The notes under the pieces are model-generated. The model had not been told where the DNA came from, did not search any database, and worked only from the letters and a program-made list of their open reading frames with translations. Of a stretch of 64,000 nt of DNA, positions 35,028-44,357 are shown one piece after another. The translations under genes were made by a program, and so were the position numbers. Source of the DNA: Ginsengibacter hankyongi (GTDB lineage Bacteria > Bacteroidota > Bacteroidia > Chitinophagales > Chitinophagaceae); assembly GCF_008710285.1 (NCBI RefSeq), contig NZ_VYQF01000006.1:164900-228899 (forward strand). Reading direction: 5' to 3'. Within the stretch, counting starts at the first letter, position 1. The number at the start of each line of letters is the position of its first letter.

Positions 35028-37496
35028 ATGAAAAAAGAAATCTCACTTAATACGAAAAATAAACTGGGCAAAAAAGATAAAACGAAACCTGCCATAAAAA
35101 TTTTATGGACACTCGTGTTGGGGGGCATAGCACTTGGATTTATCATATTTGCTTCCGCATGGTTTGGGCTCTTCGGGAAATTACCTTCGCTCCAGGAACT
35201 GGAAAATCCGCAGGCCAATCTTGCTTCAGAAATTTACGCAAATGATGGTACCACGTTAATGGGTAAAATTTATGCTGAAAACCGCAGTTCGGCAGATTTT
35301 CACGATATTTCAAAACATGTAATTGATGCACTTATTTCAACCGAAGATATTCGTTTTTACGACCACTCCGGTATTGATGCAATAGCCATTGGCCGTGCAT
35401 TAAAAGGTTTTGGCAGCGAAGGCGGTGGCAGTACTATTACTCAACAACTCGCAAAAAATATGCTGGGCCAGGGTGGCGGTTGGGTAGGTAAAAGAATTAT
35501 AGATAAACTGAAAGAATGGATTGTTGCACTCAAGCTTGAAAAGAATTTTACGAAGCAGGAAATTTTAGCATTGTACCTTAACAGGGTATCGTGGTTGAAT
35601 GTGTATGGAATAAGAAATGCGGCTCGTGTCTATTTTCAAAAAGACCCATCAGAACTTACCACTGATGAATCCGCATTGCTCGTAGGTATGTTAAGCGGGC
35701 CCGGCAAATACGATCCAGTTAGAAATCCACAGGCTGCAACAGACAGAAGAAATTTAGTACTGGACCGAATGGTTACTAATGATGTTTTATCCAGTGCTGA
35801 AGCTGAGACTTTAAAGAGAAAACCGCTGGGAATAAAATATAAAAAGCTCGATGAAAGCCTTGGGATTGCACCCTATTTCCGTTCTGTATTATCAAAAAAA
35901 TTAATTGACTGGTGTAAAACGCACAAAGACCCGGCAACCGGCAGAAATTATGATCTGTACCGAGACGGTCTTAAAATTTATACCACTATTGATCCCAAGA
36001 TGCAATTATATGCAGAAGAAGCAGTGGTAAAGCACATGGCCAATATGCAGAAGAAATTTAATAGCCAGTTGCCGAAAAATGTATGGAAAGGGCATGAAGA
36101 TATTTTAAACAGGGCAATGAGGGACAGTGAAAGATGGAAATACATGAAGGAAGCAGGTATAAAAGATGATGAAATCAAAAAGTCATTTTATGTGCCAGTT
36201 AAAATGAAAGTATTTGCATGGAACTCAAAGCGAGAAACTGATACAGTAATGACTCCTTTAGACTCCATAAAATATTTTAAACAAATGATGCAAACGTCAT
36301 TTGCGGTAATGGATCCGATAACAGGCGAAGTTAAAGCATGGGTAGGTGGAATAGATTTTAAATGGTTTAAATACGATCACGTAACGGCTAACAGGCAGGT
36401 GGGCTCAGCGTTTAAGCCCTTATTGTATACACTTGCGCTTACAGATGCAGGGCTTACCCCGGAATCCCAACTCGGTGGAAAATCAATTACGTTAGCCAAC
36501 AGAACTTTTTCAGGTCCGGGAGGAACTATGGCGTATTGCCTTGCTAAATCTTTAAACGTTGCAGCATGGGATTTGATGAGCCGTATAGGGCCTAAAAAAA
36601 CTGCGGAGTTTGCACATCTTTGTGGCATTAAAAGTGATATACCTCTTGTGCCGTCAATTGCATTGGGTACAGCCGATATTCAACTATTAGAAATGCTAAG
36701 GGCTTATTCTATGTTTCCTAACAGGGGATTCAATACAGAGCCTATTTATATTTCAAGAATAGAAGATAAAAATGGCAATGTCCTTCAGAGTTTTGAATCT
36801 GAATCCAAACAGGTAATTAGCGAAGTGGACGCTTATACGATGTATAAGATGATGCAGGGAGTTGTTGATTATGGAACCGGCGGCGCTATGCGCTGGAAGT
36901 ATGGAATAACGAGTGATATGGGTGGTAAAACGGGAACAACTAATGATAATACCGATGGTTGGTTTATGGGATATACTCCGCAGCTTCTTGCCGGCGCCTG
37001 GGTTGGATGTGATGATCCTTTTTTGCACTTGAGAAACGGGTGGACTAATGGAGGAAATGATATGGCGATGCCCGAATGGGCTTATTTTATGCAGAAAGTG
37101 TATGCCGATAAAAAGTTGGGAATTGATCCAAAAGCGGTTTTCCAAAAACCCGCAGAATTAAACAACGATCCTATTTTTGCAGATCAGAATTTTTCAAATA
37201 TTGTAAAGGAAGGCCAGGGCAATGATTTTACGGAAGAAAATGGAAATGGCGATGCGGGAGACTATGAAACTACTCCCAATGTTCCTGTTGAATCTGAGTT
37301 TAATAAAGACCTTACAAAAGATCCGAACTCACCTCCTGAAAAAAAAGTGATAGGGCCCGTAAATATGATGGATGAGTTTAAAAAAGATACTTCTAAAACG
37401 CATCCGAAAAATACAGATCAAAATAAACTTAATAAAGACGCTGATAAATTAAAAAAACCATCTTCAAAACCTGCAAAAACGAGCAGTGATTATTAA
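35028..37496 (+). CDS. mrcA: Penicillin-binding protein 1A, bifunctional
   Basis: An 822-aa class A PBP that builds peptidoglycan. It has a cytoplasmic basic tail, one membrane helix (about 25-45), a GT51 glycosyltransferase domain (about 65-245; STEDIRFYDHSGID with E106, STITQQLAKNM) and a transpeptidase domain (about 420-690). The active site is S460-x-x-K463 (GSAFKP), SLN (508-510) and KTG (634-636). The C-terminal 80 residues are charged, low-complexity and Lys/Asp/Pro-rich. All catalytic residues are intact. Confidence 0.95.
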   Translation: MKKEISLNTKNKLGKKDKTKPAIKILWTLVLGGIALGFIIFASAWFGLFGKLPSLQELENPQANLASEIYANDGTTLMGKIYAENRSSADFHDISKHVIDALISTEDIRFYDHSGIDAIAIGRALKGFGSEGGGSTITQQLAKNMLGQGGGWVGKRIIDKLKEWIVALKLEKNFTKQEILALYLNRVSWLNVYGIRNAARVYFQKDPSELTTDESALLVGMLSGPGKYDPVRNPQAATDRRNLVLDRMVTNDVLSSAEAETLKRKPLGIKYKKLDESLGIAPYFRSVLSKKLIDWCKTHKDPATGRNYDLYRDGLKIYTTIDPKMQLYAEEAVVKHMANMQKKFNSQLPKNVWKGHEDILNRAMRDSERWKYMKEAGIKDDEIKKSFYVPVKMKVFAWNSKRETDTVMTPLDSIKYFKQMMQTSFAVMDPITGEVKAWVGGIDFKWFKYDHVTANRQVGSAFKPLLYTLALTDAGLTPESQLGGKSITLANRTFSGPGGTMAYCLAKSLNVAAWDLMSRIGPKKTAEFAHLCGIKSDIPLVPSIALGTADIQLLEMLRAYSMFPNRGFNTEPIYISRIEDKNGNVLQSFESESKQVISEVDAYTMYKMMQGVVDYGTGGAMRWKYGITSDMGGKTGTTNDNTDGWFMGYTPQLLAGAWVGCDDPFLHLRNGWTNGGNDMAMPEWAYFMQKVYADKKLGIDPKAVFQKPAELNNDPIFADQNFSNIVKEGQGNDFTEENGNGDAGDYETTPNVPVESEFNKDLTKDPNSPPEKKVIGPVNMMDEFKKDTSKTHPKNTDQNKLNKDADKLKKPSSKPAKTSSDY

Positions 37497-37719
37497 TTAT
37501 AAACCTTATTATATTTTTAGTAACCGTATATAATTGTCCGCTGGAAGTGATTCCGTTGTCATTATCTATTCATTAACCAACGTTCCCTATACCGGTATGT
37601 TGACTAAATAAACATTTCAAAACTGTTGAATCACTAATCGCATTTCACCTCTTTTATGTTTATTAATATTTTAATACAATCACTAATATCGGCATATTTT
37701 TATACCAAATCTCTATACT

Positions 37720-38718
37720 TTGAAATCAAGAATAATTACAACGGCGTTCATCATTTTACTTATGACGGGAAGTATTAATTTACTATTTGCCTGGGGCGCG
37801 TGGGGGCACAAGCATATAAACAGCGCAGCCGTTTTCGCATTACCCGACAGCATGAGAAAGTTTTATTACAACCACATTGATTTTATTACAGAAGGAGCTG
37901 TGGTGCCCGATCTGAGGAGAGCACTCTTAAATGATAAAAACGAAAGTCCAAGGCATTATATAGATCTACAGGATTTCCATGAACCTGTTTCTTCACTTCC
38001 AAAAACAACGAAAGAAGCCTACGCAAAATTCGATAGCGCCTCTTTAAATAAGGCCGGTATACTGCCGTGGTATATCCAAAACATTATGGAAAAGCTAACG
38101 GCGGCTTTTAAAAAACGAAATAAGTCAGAAATACTTTTTCTATCAGCGGAGCTTGCCCATTATGTTGGCGATGCACATATGCCTTTGCATACCTCTTCCA
38201 ATTTTAACGGGCAGCTTACTAACCAGAAAGGCATACACGCTTTATGGGAATCAGAAATACCCGAACTGTTTGGAAACAGTTATAATTTTAAAACAAACAG
38301 TGCCAAATATATTCCCGATGTTACTGCAGAAACATGGGATATAATTATTCATACACATTCATTGGAGGATACTTTATTATCTGACGAAAAAAAAGTAAGA
38401 AAAAGTTTTAACGCCGGCGACATGTATAAAAAAGATGCAACCGGTAATAATATTCTTTTTTATAACCAACCCATATTTTCAGATGAATATGCAAAGCAGT
38501 TTAACACTGCAATGAATGGAATGGTTGAAAAACAATTAAGGCTTTCCATACAGGATGTGGCTAATTACTGGTACACCGCTTGGATTAATGCCGGAAGCCC
38601 GGAATTACTATCTCTCGATGATGAACACATGACAAAACAAAATCAAAAAAATTATAAGATCGAATATAAGGCATGGGGCAAAGGAAAGCTGCTTAATCTA
38701 TCAAATGAAAGGGAATAA
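37720..38718 (+). CDS. S1/P1 nuclease or zinc-dependent phospholipase C family protein
   Basis: A 332-aa exported enzyme. Starting at TTG 37720 gives a proper signal peptide (KSRIITTAFIILLMTGSINLLFA), after which the mature protein would begin with Trp25 (WGAWGHKHI), the N-terminal zinc-binding Trp typical of this fold. Other zinc-ligand segments are VVPDLRR, PRHYIDLQDF and LAHYVGDAHMPLHTSSNFNG. It cleaves either single-stranded nucleic acid or phospholipids. The next ATG, at codon 15, would remove the basic part of the signal peptide. Confidence 0.85.
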   Translation: MKSRIITTAFIILLMTGSINLLFAWGAWGHKHINSAAVFALPDSMRKFYYNHIDFITEGAVVPDLRRALLNDKNESPRHYIDLQDFHEPVSSLPKTTKEAYAKFDSASLNKAGILPWYIQNIMEKLTAAFKKRNKSEILFLSAELAHYVGDAHMPLHTSSNFNGQLTNQKGIHALWESEIPELFGNSYNFKTNSAKYIPDVTAETWDIIIHTHSLEDTLLSDEKKVRKSFNAGDMYKKDATGNNILFYNQPIFSDEYAKQFNTAMNGMVEKQLRLSIQDVANYWYTAWINAGSPELLSLDDEHMTKQNQKNYKIEYKAWGKGKLLNLSNERE

Positions 38719-38838
38719 AAAGCGCTGAAGTGTCGATCCTGACTAACTTCCTGGAAAGAAAAAGAGGTACAGAAAAAAATGGATTTAAAGCGGGTTTTAA
38801 TTAGAAGTATAAATATAAATAACTATTCCGGTTAAACG

Positions 38839-38858
38839 CAAATATTTTAAAATATTTG
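38839..38858. repeat. Perfect 20-bp AT-rich palindrome
   Basis: CAAATATTTTAAAATATTTG is a perfect palindrome 120 bases after the S1/P1 gene and about 60 bases before the PspC gene's stop. It might be part of a shared terminator or a chance AT-rich match. Confidence 0.45.
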
Positions 38859-38920
38859 TAAAATTTACACTTATTCAATGGATAGATCAACGAAAATACT
38901 AACGGACGATTATCCGCCCT

Positions 38921-39142
38921 TTACAAATAACGCAGTGGATTACGCCTTGACCTTTGTATATAATTTTTAATGTTGATCCAAAAAGCAAAAAACAAATAAA
39001 ATATTACCGGCGAGCCAAGGGTCAAAAAAGATATATAAATGAAATATTTTCTTATAACGGAAGTGGCAATACCCATTTTTTCACCTATTGCCGTGCACAC
39101 CCCAAAGACCTGCCACTCAATAAAGTGTTTTATTTTATACAT
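38921..39142 (-). CDS. PspC domain-containing small membrane protein
   Basis: About 73 aa, starting at the ATG at 39142 (MYKIKHFIEWQVFGVC); a TTG two codons earlier is also in frame. It has the PspC pattern (VFGVCTAIGEKMGIATSVIRKYFIYISF) and one to two membrane helices (about 30-55). PspC domains take part in phage-shock-type membrane stress responses. It is alone here, convergent with the S1/P1 gene and divergent from aconitase. Confidence 0.82.
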   Translation of the reverse strand: MYKIKHFIEWQVFGVCTAIGEKMGIATSVIRKYFIYISFLTLGSPVIFYLFFAFWINIKNYIQRSRRNPLRYL

Positions 39143-39276
39143 ACCCAAAGCTAAAAAATATTTACAATAAAACTATAACGACAAATAAATTTTAAGATTG
39201 TATTACAAACGACACATCGTGCATTTTTAAAATTTTAATGAAGATAATCTATAGTAAATCTTGATTTGATTTTAAG

Positions 39277-39284
39277 TAATTTTG
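39277..39284 (+). promoter_or_regulatory. -7 promoter box TAATTTTG for aconitase
   Basis: TAnnTTTG match 38 bases before the ATG at 39323. Confidence 0.5.
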
Positions 39285-39322
39285 CAAAAATTATCTTTTA
39301 AATACATCTAAAATAAAAGCAA

Positions 39323-41593
39323 ATGGTATTTGATCTTGACATGATAAAAAAATTTTACGCCGGTTATGCAGGAAAATTAGCAGCAGCCCGTAAAGTTGTA
39401 AATCACCCGCTCACCCTAACAGAAAAAATTCTCTATACACACCTTTGGAAAGGTAATGCAGACGAGGCTTACGGAAGAGGAAAAGATTATGTTGATTTTG
39501 CACCTGACCGGGTTGCAATGCAGGATGCAACAGCCCAAATGGCCTTACTTCAGTTTATGCAATCGGGAAGAACCAAAGTATCGGTGCCATCAACTGTTCA
39601 CTGCGATCATTTAATACAAGCGGAAACTGGCGCGGTTGCGGATTTGTCAAGAGCAAAATCTCAAAATAAAGAGGTATATGATTTTCTTTCTTCCGTTTCA
39701 AATAAATACGGAATAGGTTTCTGGAAACCCGGTGCCGGTATTATTCACCAGGTGGTCCTGGAAAATTATGCTTTCCCTGGTGGAATGATGATAGGAACAG
39801 ACTCGCACACCGTTAATGCAGGCGGATTGGGAACTATTGCGATTGGCGTAGGCGGTGCAGACGCATGCGATGTTATGGCCGGCCTGCCCTGGGAATTAAA
39901 GTTTCCTAAACTGATAGGTGTTAAACTAACGGGCAAGCTTAGTGGCTGGACAGCATCAAAAGATATTATTTTAAAAGTTGCCGGTATTCTCACGGTGAAA
40001 GGTGGTACCGGTGCAATCCTTGAATATTTCGGGGAAGGCGCAACTTCGCTTTCATGCACCGGCAAAGGAACTATTTGTAATATGGGTGCAGAAATTGGAG
40101 CAACCACTTCTATTTTTGGATACGATAAAAAAATGGCAGAATACCTAAGAGGCACTGCCAGGGCAGAAGTAGCAGACGCTGCCGATAATCTTGCAAATGA
40201 ACTTACCGGCGACCCGGAAGTATATGCAAATCCTGAAAAATATTTTGACCAGGTTATTGAAATAAATCTATCTGAATTAGAACCACATATTAATGGCCCT
40301 TTCACGCCGGACCTGGCATGGCCCATTTCAAAATTTGCTGATGCAGTCAGGGAGAATGGCTGGCCTGAAGTATTAGAGGTTGGATTAATTGGTTCCTGCA
40401 CCAATTCTTCTTATGAAGATATTACGAGGGCTGCTTCAATAGCAGAGCAGGCAACTAGTAAAGGCTTAACTGCTAGATCAGAATTTACAATTACACCCGG
40501 CTCAGAGCAGGTAAGGTTTACCGTTGATAGAGATGGCTATTTAAAAACATTTGAAAAAATGGGTGGCGTTGTTCTTGCAAATGCCTGCGGGCCATGTATT
40601 GGGCAATGGGCAAGGCATTCCAAAGATCCAAATAAAAAGAATTCTATCGTAACCTCTTATAACAGGAATTTTGCTAAAAGAAATGACGGCAATGCCAACA
40701 CGCATGCTTTTGTTGCCTCGCCGGAATTAACAACTGCTTTAGCGATTGCCGGTTCACTTACCTTTAATCCATTAACAGATTACCTGACGAATGATAAGGG
40801 TGAGAAAATAAAATTAGAAGAGCCCAAAGGAATTGAAATGCCGTTAAAAGGTTTTGCTGTTGATGATGCAGGTTATCAATCTCCCGCCGCAGATGGAAGT
40901 AAGATAGAAGTTTTGGTTTCTCCAACTTCCGACCGCCTTCAGATTTTAGATCCGTTTCCTGCATGGGAAGGAACAGATATTAATAATTTAAAATTGTTGA
41001 TTAAGGCAAAAGGAAAATGTACAACGGATCATATTTCCATGGCTGGACCATGGCTTAAATACCGCGGTCATCTCGATAACATCAGCAATAATCTTTTAAT
41101 TGGTGCAGTTAATTTCTTTAATGAAAAAACAAATTCTGTTAAGAACCAGCTTACTGGTGAATACGGTCCGTTACCGGAAACCCAAAGAGCTTATAAAGCT
41201 GATGGCATTGGTTCTGTAATCGTCGGCGATGAAAATTATGGAGAAGGTTCTTCCCGTGAACATGCGGCCATGGAACCGCGTCATTTGGGGGTAAGAGCTG
41301 TTCTTGTAAAATCCTTTGCACGCATACACGAAACCAATTTGAAGAAGCAAGGAATGCTTGCAATAACATTTGAAAATAAAGATGATTATAACAAAGTTCT
41401 TGAGGATGATTCAATTGATATAACAGGGTTAACTTCATTTAGCGTGAATAAACCGCTTGTAATTCATTTGAATCATAAAGACGGGACTTCAGAAAGTTTT
41501 TTAGTTAACCATACTTATAATGAACAACAGATTGAATGGTTTAAAGCCGGAGGAGCATTGAATATCATCAGGAAAGAATTTGAAAACCGTTGA
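39323..41593 (+). CDS. acn: Aconitate hydratase
   Basis: A 756-aa TCA-cycle enzyme of the mitochondrial aconitase type, converting citrate to isocitrate with a 4Fe-4S cluster. The cluster cysteines are C359 (GSCTNSS) and C422/C425 (NACGPCIG). Substrate segments include [17 protein letters not shown] (158-163) and, in the swivel domain, [19 protein letters not shown]. Length and motif order are normal. It is monocistronic, with its own promoter box. Confidence 0.97.
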   Translation: MVFDLDMIKKFYAGYAGKLAAARKVVNHPLTLTEKILYTHLWKGNADEAYGRGKDYVDFAPDRVAMQDATAQMALLQFMQSGRTKVSVPSTVHCDHLIQAETGAVADLSRAKSQNKEVYDFLSSVSNKYGIGFWKPGAGIIHQVVLENYAFPGGMMIGTDSHTVNAGGLGTIAIGVGGADACDVMAGLPWELKFPKLIGVKLTGKLSGWTASKDIILKVAGILTVKGGTGAILEYFGEGATSLSCTGKGTICNMGAEIGATTSIFGYDKKMAEYLRGTARAEVADAADNLANELTGDPEVYANPEKYFDQVIEINLSELEPHINGPFTPDLAWPISKFADAVRENGWPEVLEVGLIGSCTNSSYEDITRAASIAEQATSKGLTARSEFTITPGSEQVRFTVDRDGYLKTFEKMGGVVLANACGPCIGQWARHSKDPNKKNSIVTSYNRNFAKRNDGNANTHAFVASPELTTALAIAGSLTFNPLTDYLTNDKGEKIKLEEPKGIEMPLKGFAVDDAGYQSPAADGSKIEVLVSPTSDRLQILDPFPAWEGTDINNLKLLIKAKGKCTTDHISMAGPWLKYRGHLDNISNNLLIGAVNFFNEKTNSVKNQLTGEYGPLPETQRAYKADGIGSVIVGDENYGEGSSREHAAMEPRHLGVRAVLVKSFARIHETNLKKQGMLAITFENKDDYNKVLEDDSIDITGLTSFSVNKPLVIHLNHKDGTSESFLVNHTYNEQQIEWFKAGGALNIIRKEFENR

Positions 41594-41603
41594 GATTTAT
41601 GTT

Positions 41604-41857
41604 ATGCCGACTATCTTTTTTAAATTTGGACTTCGATTTTATTTTGTAGTTATTATTGCAGGGAGCCGGTACATATCCATGTAAGTGATGACAGAAAAAA
41701 AGTTTGCAAATTTTGGGTAAAAAGAGATGAAGTACTTTTAGCAGATAATTCAGGCTTTACAAAAAGAGAAGTAAATAAATTGGAAAAAGAAGTAAAACAA
41801 AATAGTACATTAATTATATCAACCTTCAATGAATTCTGTAAAAGAAATAAAAAATAA
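41604..41857 (+). pseudogene. DUF4160 protein gene with a one-base frameshift
   Basis: ATG at 41604 gives MPTIFFKFGLRFYFVVIIAG, the standard DUF4160 start, but the frame then meets TAA. The family's next segment (REPVHIHVSDDRKKVCKFWV) is read in a different frame from 41660 and continues to TAA at 41855 (...LIISTFNEFCKRNKK). Adding one base at the GGG run 41661-41663 would restore a protein of about 85 aa. The end overlaps the start of the DUF2442 gene, the usual partner arrangement. Confidence 0.82.
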
Positions 41858-42125
41858 AAACCAGGCAATAAATTGGGTAAAGGATTTATCTTTTAATCAA
41901 CTACCTAAGATTGAGAATGTAGCATTTATTAAAGATGAAATTGCTTTCATTTTAAACGATGGCAGAGTTATATATATACCTATAAGCTGGAGTAAAAAAT
42001 TATTAAAAGCAACTATCAGTCAAAGACAAAATTTTAAAAATAATGGTATTCATGTTTTTTGGGATGATATTGATGAAATAATCGGAGTTAAAAATATTTT
42101 GTTTGGGAAAGAATTATTTTTATAA
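41829..42125 (+). CDS. DUF2442 domain-containing protein
   Basis: A 98-aa protein with the DUF2442 pattern (IKDEIAFILNDGRVIYIPISWSKKLLKAT..., IHVFWDDIDEIIGVKNIL). DUF2442 and DUF4160 genes occur side by side in many bacteria and have been suspected to form toxin-antitoxin-like pairs; the biochemical role is unproven. Its start is inside the end of the frame-shifted DUF4160 gene. Confidence 0.88.
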   Translation: MNSVKEIKNKNQAINWVKDLSFNQLPKIENVAFIKDEIAFILNDGRVIYIPISWSKKLLKATISQRQNFKNNGIHVFWDDIDEIIGVKNILFGKELFL

Positions 42126-42170
42126 AAAGAATGTAACGTTAGATATTAAGCTACTTACTAAAAAAATAAC

Positions 42171-42204
42171 AGCGAAGCTTAACTTAAATGGTTTCGCTTT
42201 TTTA
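42171..42204 (+). terminator. Intrinsic terminator after the DUF4160/DUF2442 pair
   Basis: AGCGAAGC (42171-42178) pairs with GTTTCGCT (42191-42198, one G-U pair) and a T run follows. Confidence 0.75.
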
Positions 42205-42212
42205 TATAGATA

Positions 42213-43307
42213 TTATTGTTCATAAATTTTGCTAAACTTTACTTCCGGTTTCTTTTCTAAAAACTTTGCGAACCTATTAAATTTCTTTTCAATAGAAGCC
42301 ATTAGTGTTTTGCTTGCTTTCTTAAAAAATTCAGCTTCCAGAATTACTTTATCTTTTTGAATGTTTCTTTTCCATAAGCCAATGGCTTTGCCGTTCATTA
42401 CAATTGCAGGATGAAATATACCGTTACTTGTAAACGCTTTTGCTTGATGCTCTTGTGGCAACACCGCGGTTCTGTCTTTATAGCTGATAATAAATTCATC
42501 AAATGCTGGTAATAAATAAACAGAAGATTTCCTTTTTTCCGGAATAGAAAATGAGTCGGCAAACCAATATGTTTTGGATTTAATAGTTTCAGAAATAAAA
42601 TTCTTTTTTATCATTTCCAATGCATGTTTCGCATCGGTAATATTTAATCCCGACCACCATGTAAAATCTTCTAATGTAGCAGGGCAATGGCTTCTAAAAT
42701 ATCTTTTGGCAAGTTTAGTAAGCGCTTCGTCTCTGTTTATTTGTTTTGCAATTTTTACTCTTTCTGCCAGCAAAGTATAGGTTTGATTACTACTGTTCAC
42801 TTTTCCACTACAGATGATCCCGGATAACTCAGCATAAAACAATAAATGGGTTAGTCTTTGTTCATTGGTAGATATTTTTGCTTTTTCCAGCTTAACTCCC
42901 AGTTCTGTTCTTGTTAAATGTTTTCCACCGCTTAAAGCTTTTGTAATAATAGAATTGCTTTTTATAAAAACCTTTTCGTCTAGCCCTAACTGTTTGTCTC
43001 TTGATTTCATCGCACGTTTCATTTGAGGCGCGGAAAGTTCAAGCATCCAGTAAATATCTTCGGCAGAAACGATATGCCACGTTGGCCTTAAAACATGAGT
43101 TCTAAGAATTTCACCTTTGTTAAATGAGTCCTCAAATAATGCATAAGTTATTCCCAGCAAGCGAAGGCCAATAGCCCACTTAACCATCCTGTAGTCCTGC
43201 GCCTGCATGGCTCCCATCCAGCAAACAATTTCTTTGGGCGAAGTAAAAGTTGTGGCAGCAATTTGTTGAGTTATCAAACGAGTATTTGAAATATTTTTAA
43301 AATTCAT
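42213..43307 (-). CDS. Winged helix DNA-binding domain protein (HTH_42/YcaQ-like)
   Basis: A 364-aa protein of the AlkZ/YcaQ-related winged-helix family. It has the N-terminal CWMGAMQAQDYRMVKWAIGLRL motif (about 29-50), RTHVLRPTWHIVSAEDI, central WSGLNITDAKHALE and a C-terminal YLLPAFDEFIISYKDR. Characterised relatives are DNA glycosylases that unhook alkylated or cross-linked bases. This shorter branch is less studied, so function in DNA repair is inferred. It has its own transcription unit. Confidence 0.85.
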   Translation of the reverse strand: MNFKNISNTRLITQQIAATTFTSPKEIVCWMGAMQAQDYRMVKWAIGLRLLGITYALFEDSFNKGEILRTHVLRPTWHIVSAEDIYWMLELSAPQMKRAMKSRDKQLGLDEKVFIKSNSIITKALSGGKHLTRTELGVKLEKAKISTNEQRLTHLLFYAELSGIICSGKVNSSNQTYTLLAERVKIAKQINRDEALTKLAKRYFRSHCPATLEDFTWWSGLNITDAKHALEMIKKNFISETIKSKTYWFADSFSIPEKRKSSVYLLPAFDEFIISYKDRTAVLPQEHQAKAFTSNGIFHPAIVMNGKAIGLWKRNIQKDKVILEAEFFKKASKTLMASIEKKFNRFAKFLEKKPEVKFSKIYEQ

Positions 43308-43362
43308 CTTTATTAGTGAATAGCATTATTGATTTTTATTTAGACAAAAAAAAACGGAATAC

Positions 43363-43393
43363 AACCACACAGGTTTTGGAAACCTGTGTGGTT
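43363..43393. terminator. Perfect 14-bp hairpin
   Basis: AACCACACAGGTTT (43363-43376) and AAACCTGTGTGGTT (43380-43393) form a perfect stem with a TGG loop. On the minus strand a T run follows, but only after nine bases. It lies between the Bax inhibitor terminator and the start of the winged-helix gene, so it may be a second terminator or a leader hairpin of that gene. Confidence 0.6.
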
Positions 43394-43406
43394 TCATATT
43401 CAATAA

Positions 43407-43446
43407 AGAAAAATAAAAAACCCCGGTAAAGTTACTACCAGGGTTT
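43407..43446 (-). terminator. Intrinsic terminator of the Bax inhibitor-1 gene
   Basis: AAACCC-C-GGTA (43418-43428) pairs with TACC-A-GGGTTT (43436-43446), with one mismatch. On the minus strand it is followed by a T-rich run (43407-43420). Confidence 0.75.
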
Positions 43447-43469
43447 AAAAAAAGTTTTTTACTAATTTC

Positions 43470-44219
43470 TTAATTTCTCCTGCTTCCAAACAAACGAAGT
43501 AAGAAAAGGAAGATGTTAATAAAGTCGAGGTACAATGTTAATGCACCAAGAACTGACATCTTTTTAGTATCTGCTGCGGAAACATCGCTATATTCCAAAC
43601 CCTCTCCTATCCTTTTTAATTTTTGCACGTCATAGGCTGTAAGGCCTACAAAAACCATAACGCCAATAATGCTGATTAGATAATCTAATCCACTGCTGTG
43701 GAGAAAAAAGTTAATCACCATAGCGATTAAAATTCCAATTACACCCATCATCAGCAAGCGGCCGAATTTTGTAAGATCCTGGTTGGTGGTATATCCCATA
43801 AAAGCCATTACGCCAAACATGGCAGAAGCTGATAAGAAACAACCGGTAACTGAACTTGCAGTATAAGCAAGTAGTATGAAACTAAAAGTGATACCATTAA
43901 TAATCGCATACGCGATGAACAAACCCATAAGCGCAGGAGCCGAAAGTCTCCTATAGCCAAAAGACATGAGAAGCACAAAACCAATAGGCGCAAACATAGT
44001 CACCATTCCTAAACCGGTTAGTCCACCTGTTGTTGGAACAATAAGGTAACTTAATAAATTTGCGTTTACAGAAAATTGCCATGCGAATAACGCTGAAACT
44101 CCAAGCGCAATAAACATCAGCAAGAACACATTAGCAAGAAACGATCTCGTGCGTGAGGCTTCACCGGTTGGCGTATAAGTTATTGGATTTAAATTCTGAT
44201 TGTTGTTTATAATTTCCAT
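43470..44219 (-). CDS. Bax inhibitor-1/YccA family membrane protein
   Basis: A 249-aa integral membrane protein with about seven helices, starting after a 28-residue polar tail. Family landmarks are FLANVFLLMFIALGVSALFAW, a GITFSFILLAYTASSV segment and the C-terminal AYDVQKLKRIGEG with a conserved acidic residue. Relatives are pH-sensitive calcium-leak channels or regulators of the FtsH protease. Single gene with its own terminator. Confidence 0.93.
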   Translation of the reverse strand: MEIINNNQNLNPITYTPTGEASRTRSFLANVFLLMFIALGVSALFAWQFSVNANLLSYLIVPTTGGLTGLGMVTMFAPIGFVLLMSFGYRRLSAPALMGLFIAYAIINGITFSFILLAYTASSVTGCFLSASAMFGVMAFMGYTTNQDLTKFGRLLMMGVIGILIAMVINFFLHSSGLDYLISIIGVMVFVGLTAYDVQKLKRIGEGLEYSDVSAADTKKMSVLGALTLYLDFINIFLFLLRLFGSRRN

Positions 44220-44357
44220 TGTGTTTTAAATTTTAGTAAAAGTAATTATGATTGACGGTATTAATATTGCCGATTGTAAAATTTAAGTTTTTTCTAGCGA
44301 AAATTCTTAATAATAACTCCAAATACGAGCGTTTATTATTTACCGTAACAGAAAAAT

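Noticed and set aside
37711..37722. TATACTTTG at the start of the S1/P1 gene as a promoter
   Set aside because: It overlaps the TTG start codon needed for the signal peptide and has the wrong spacer length for TAnnTTTG.
40000..40404. Long minus-strand frame (39766-40404) opposite aconitase
   Set aside because: It is a shadow of the strongly conserved aconitase gene with no protein-family features.
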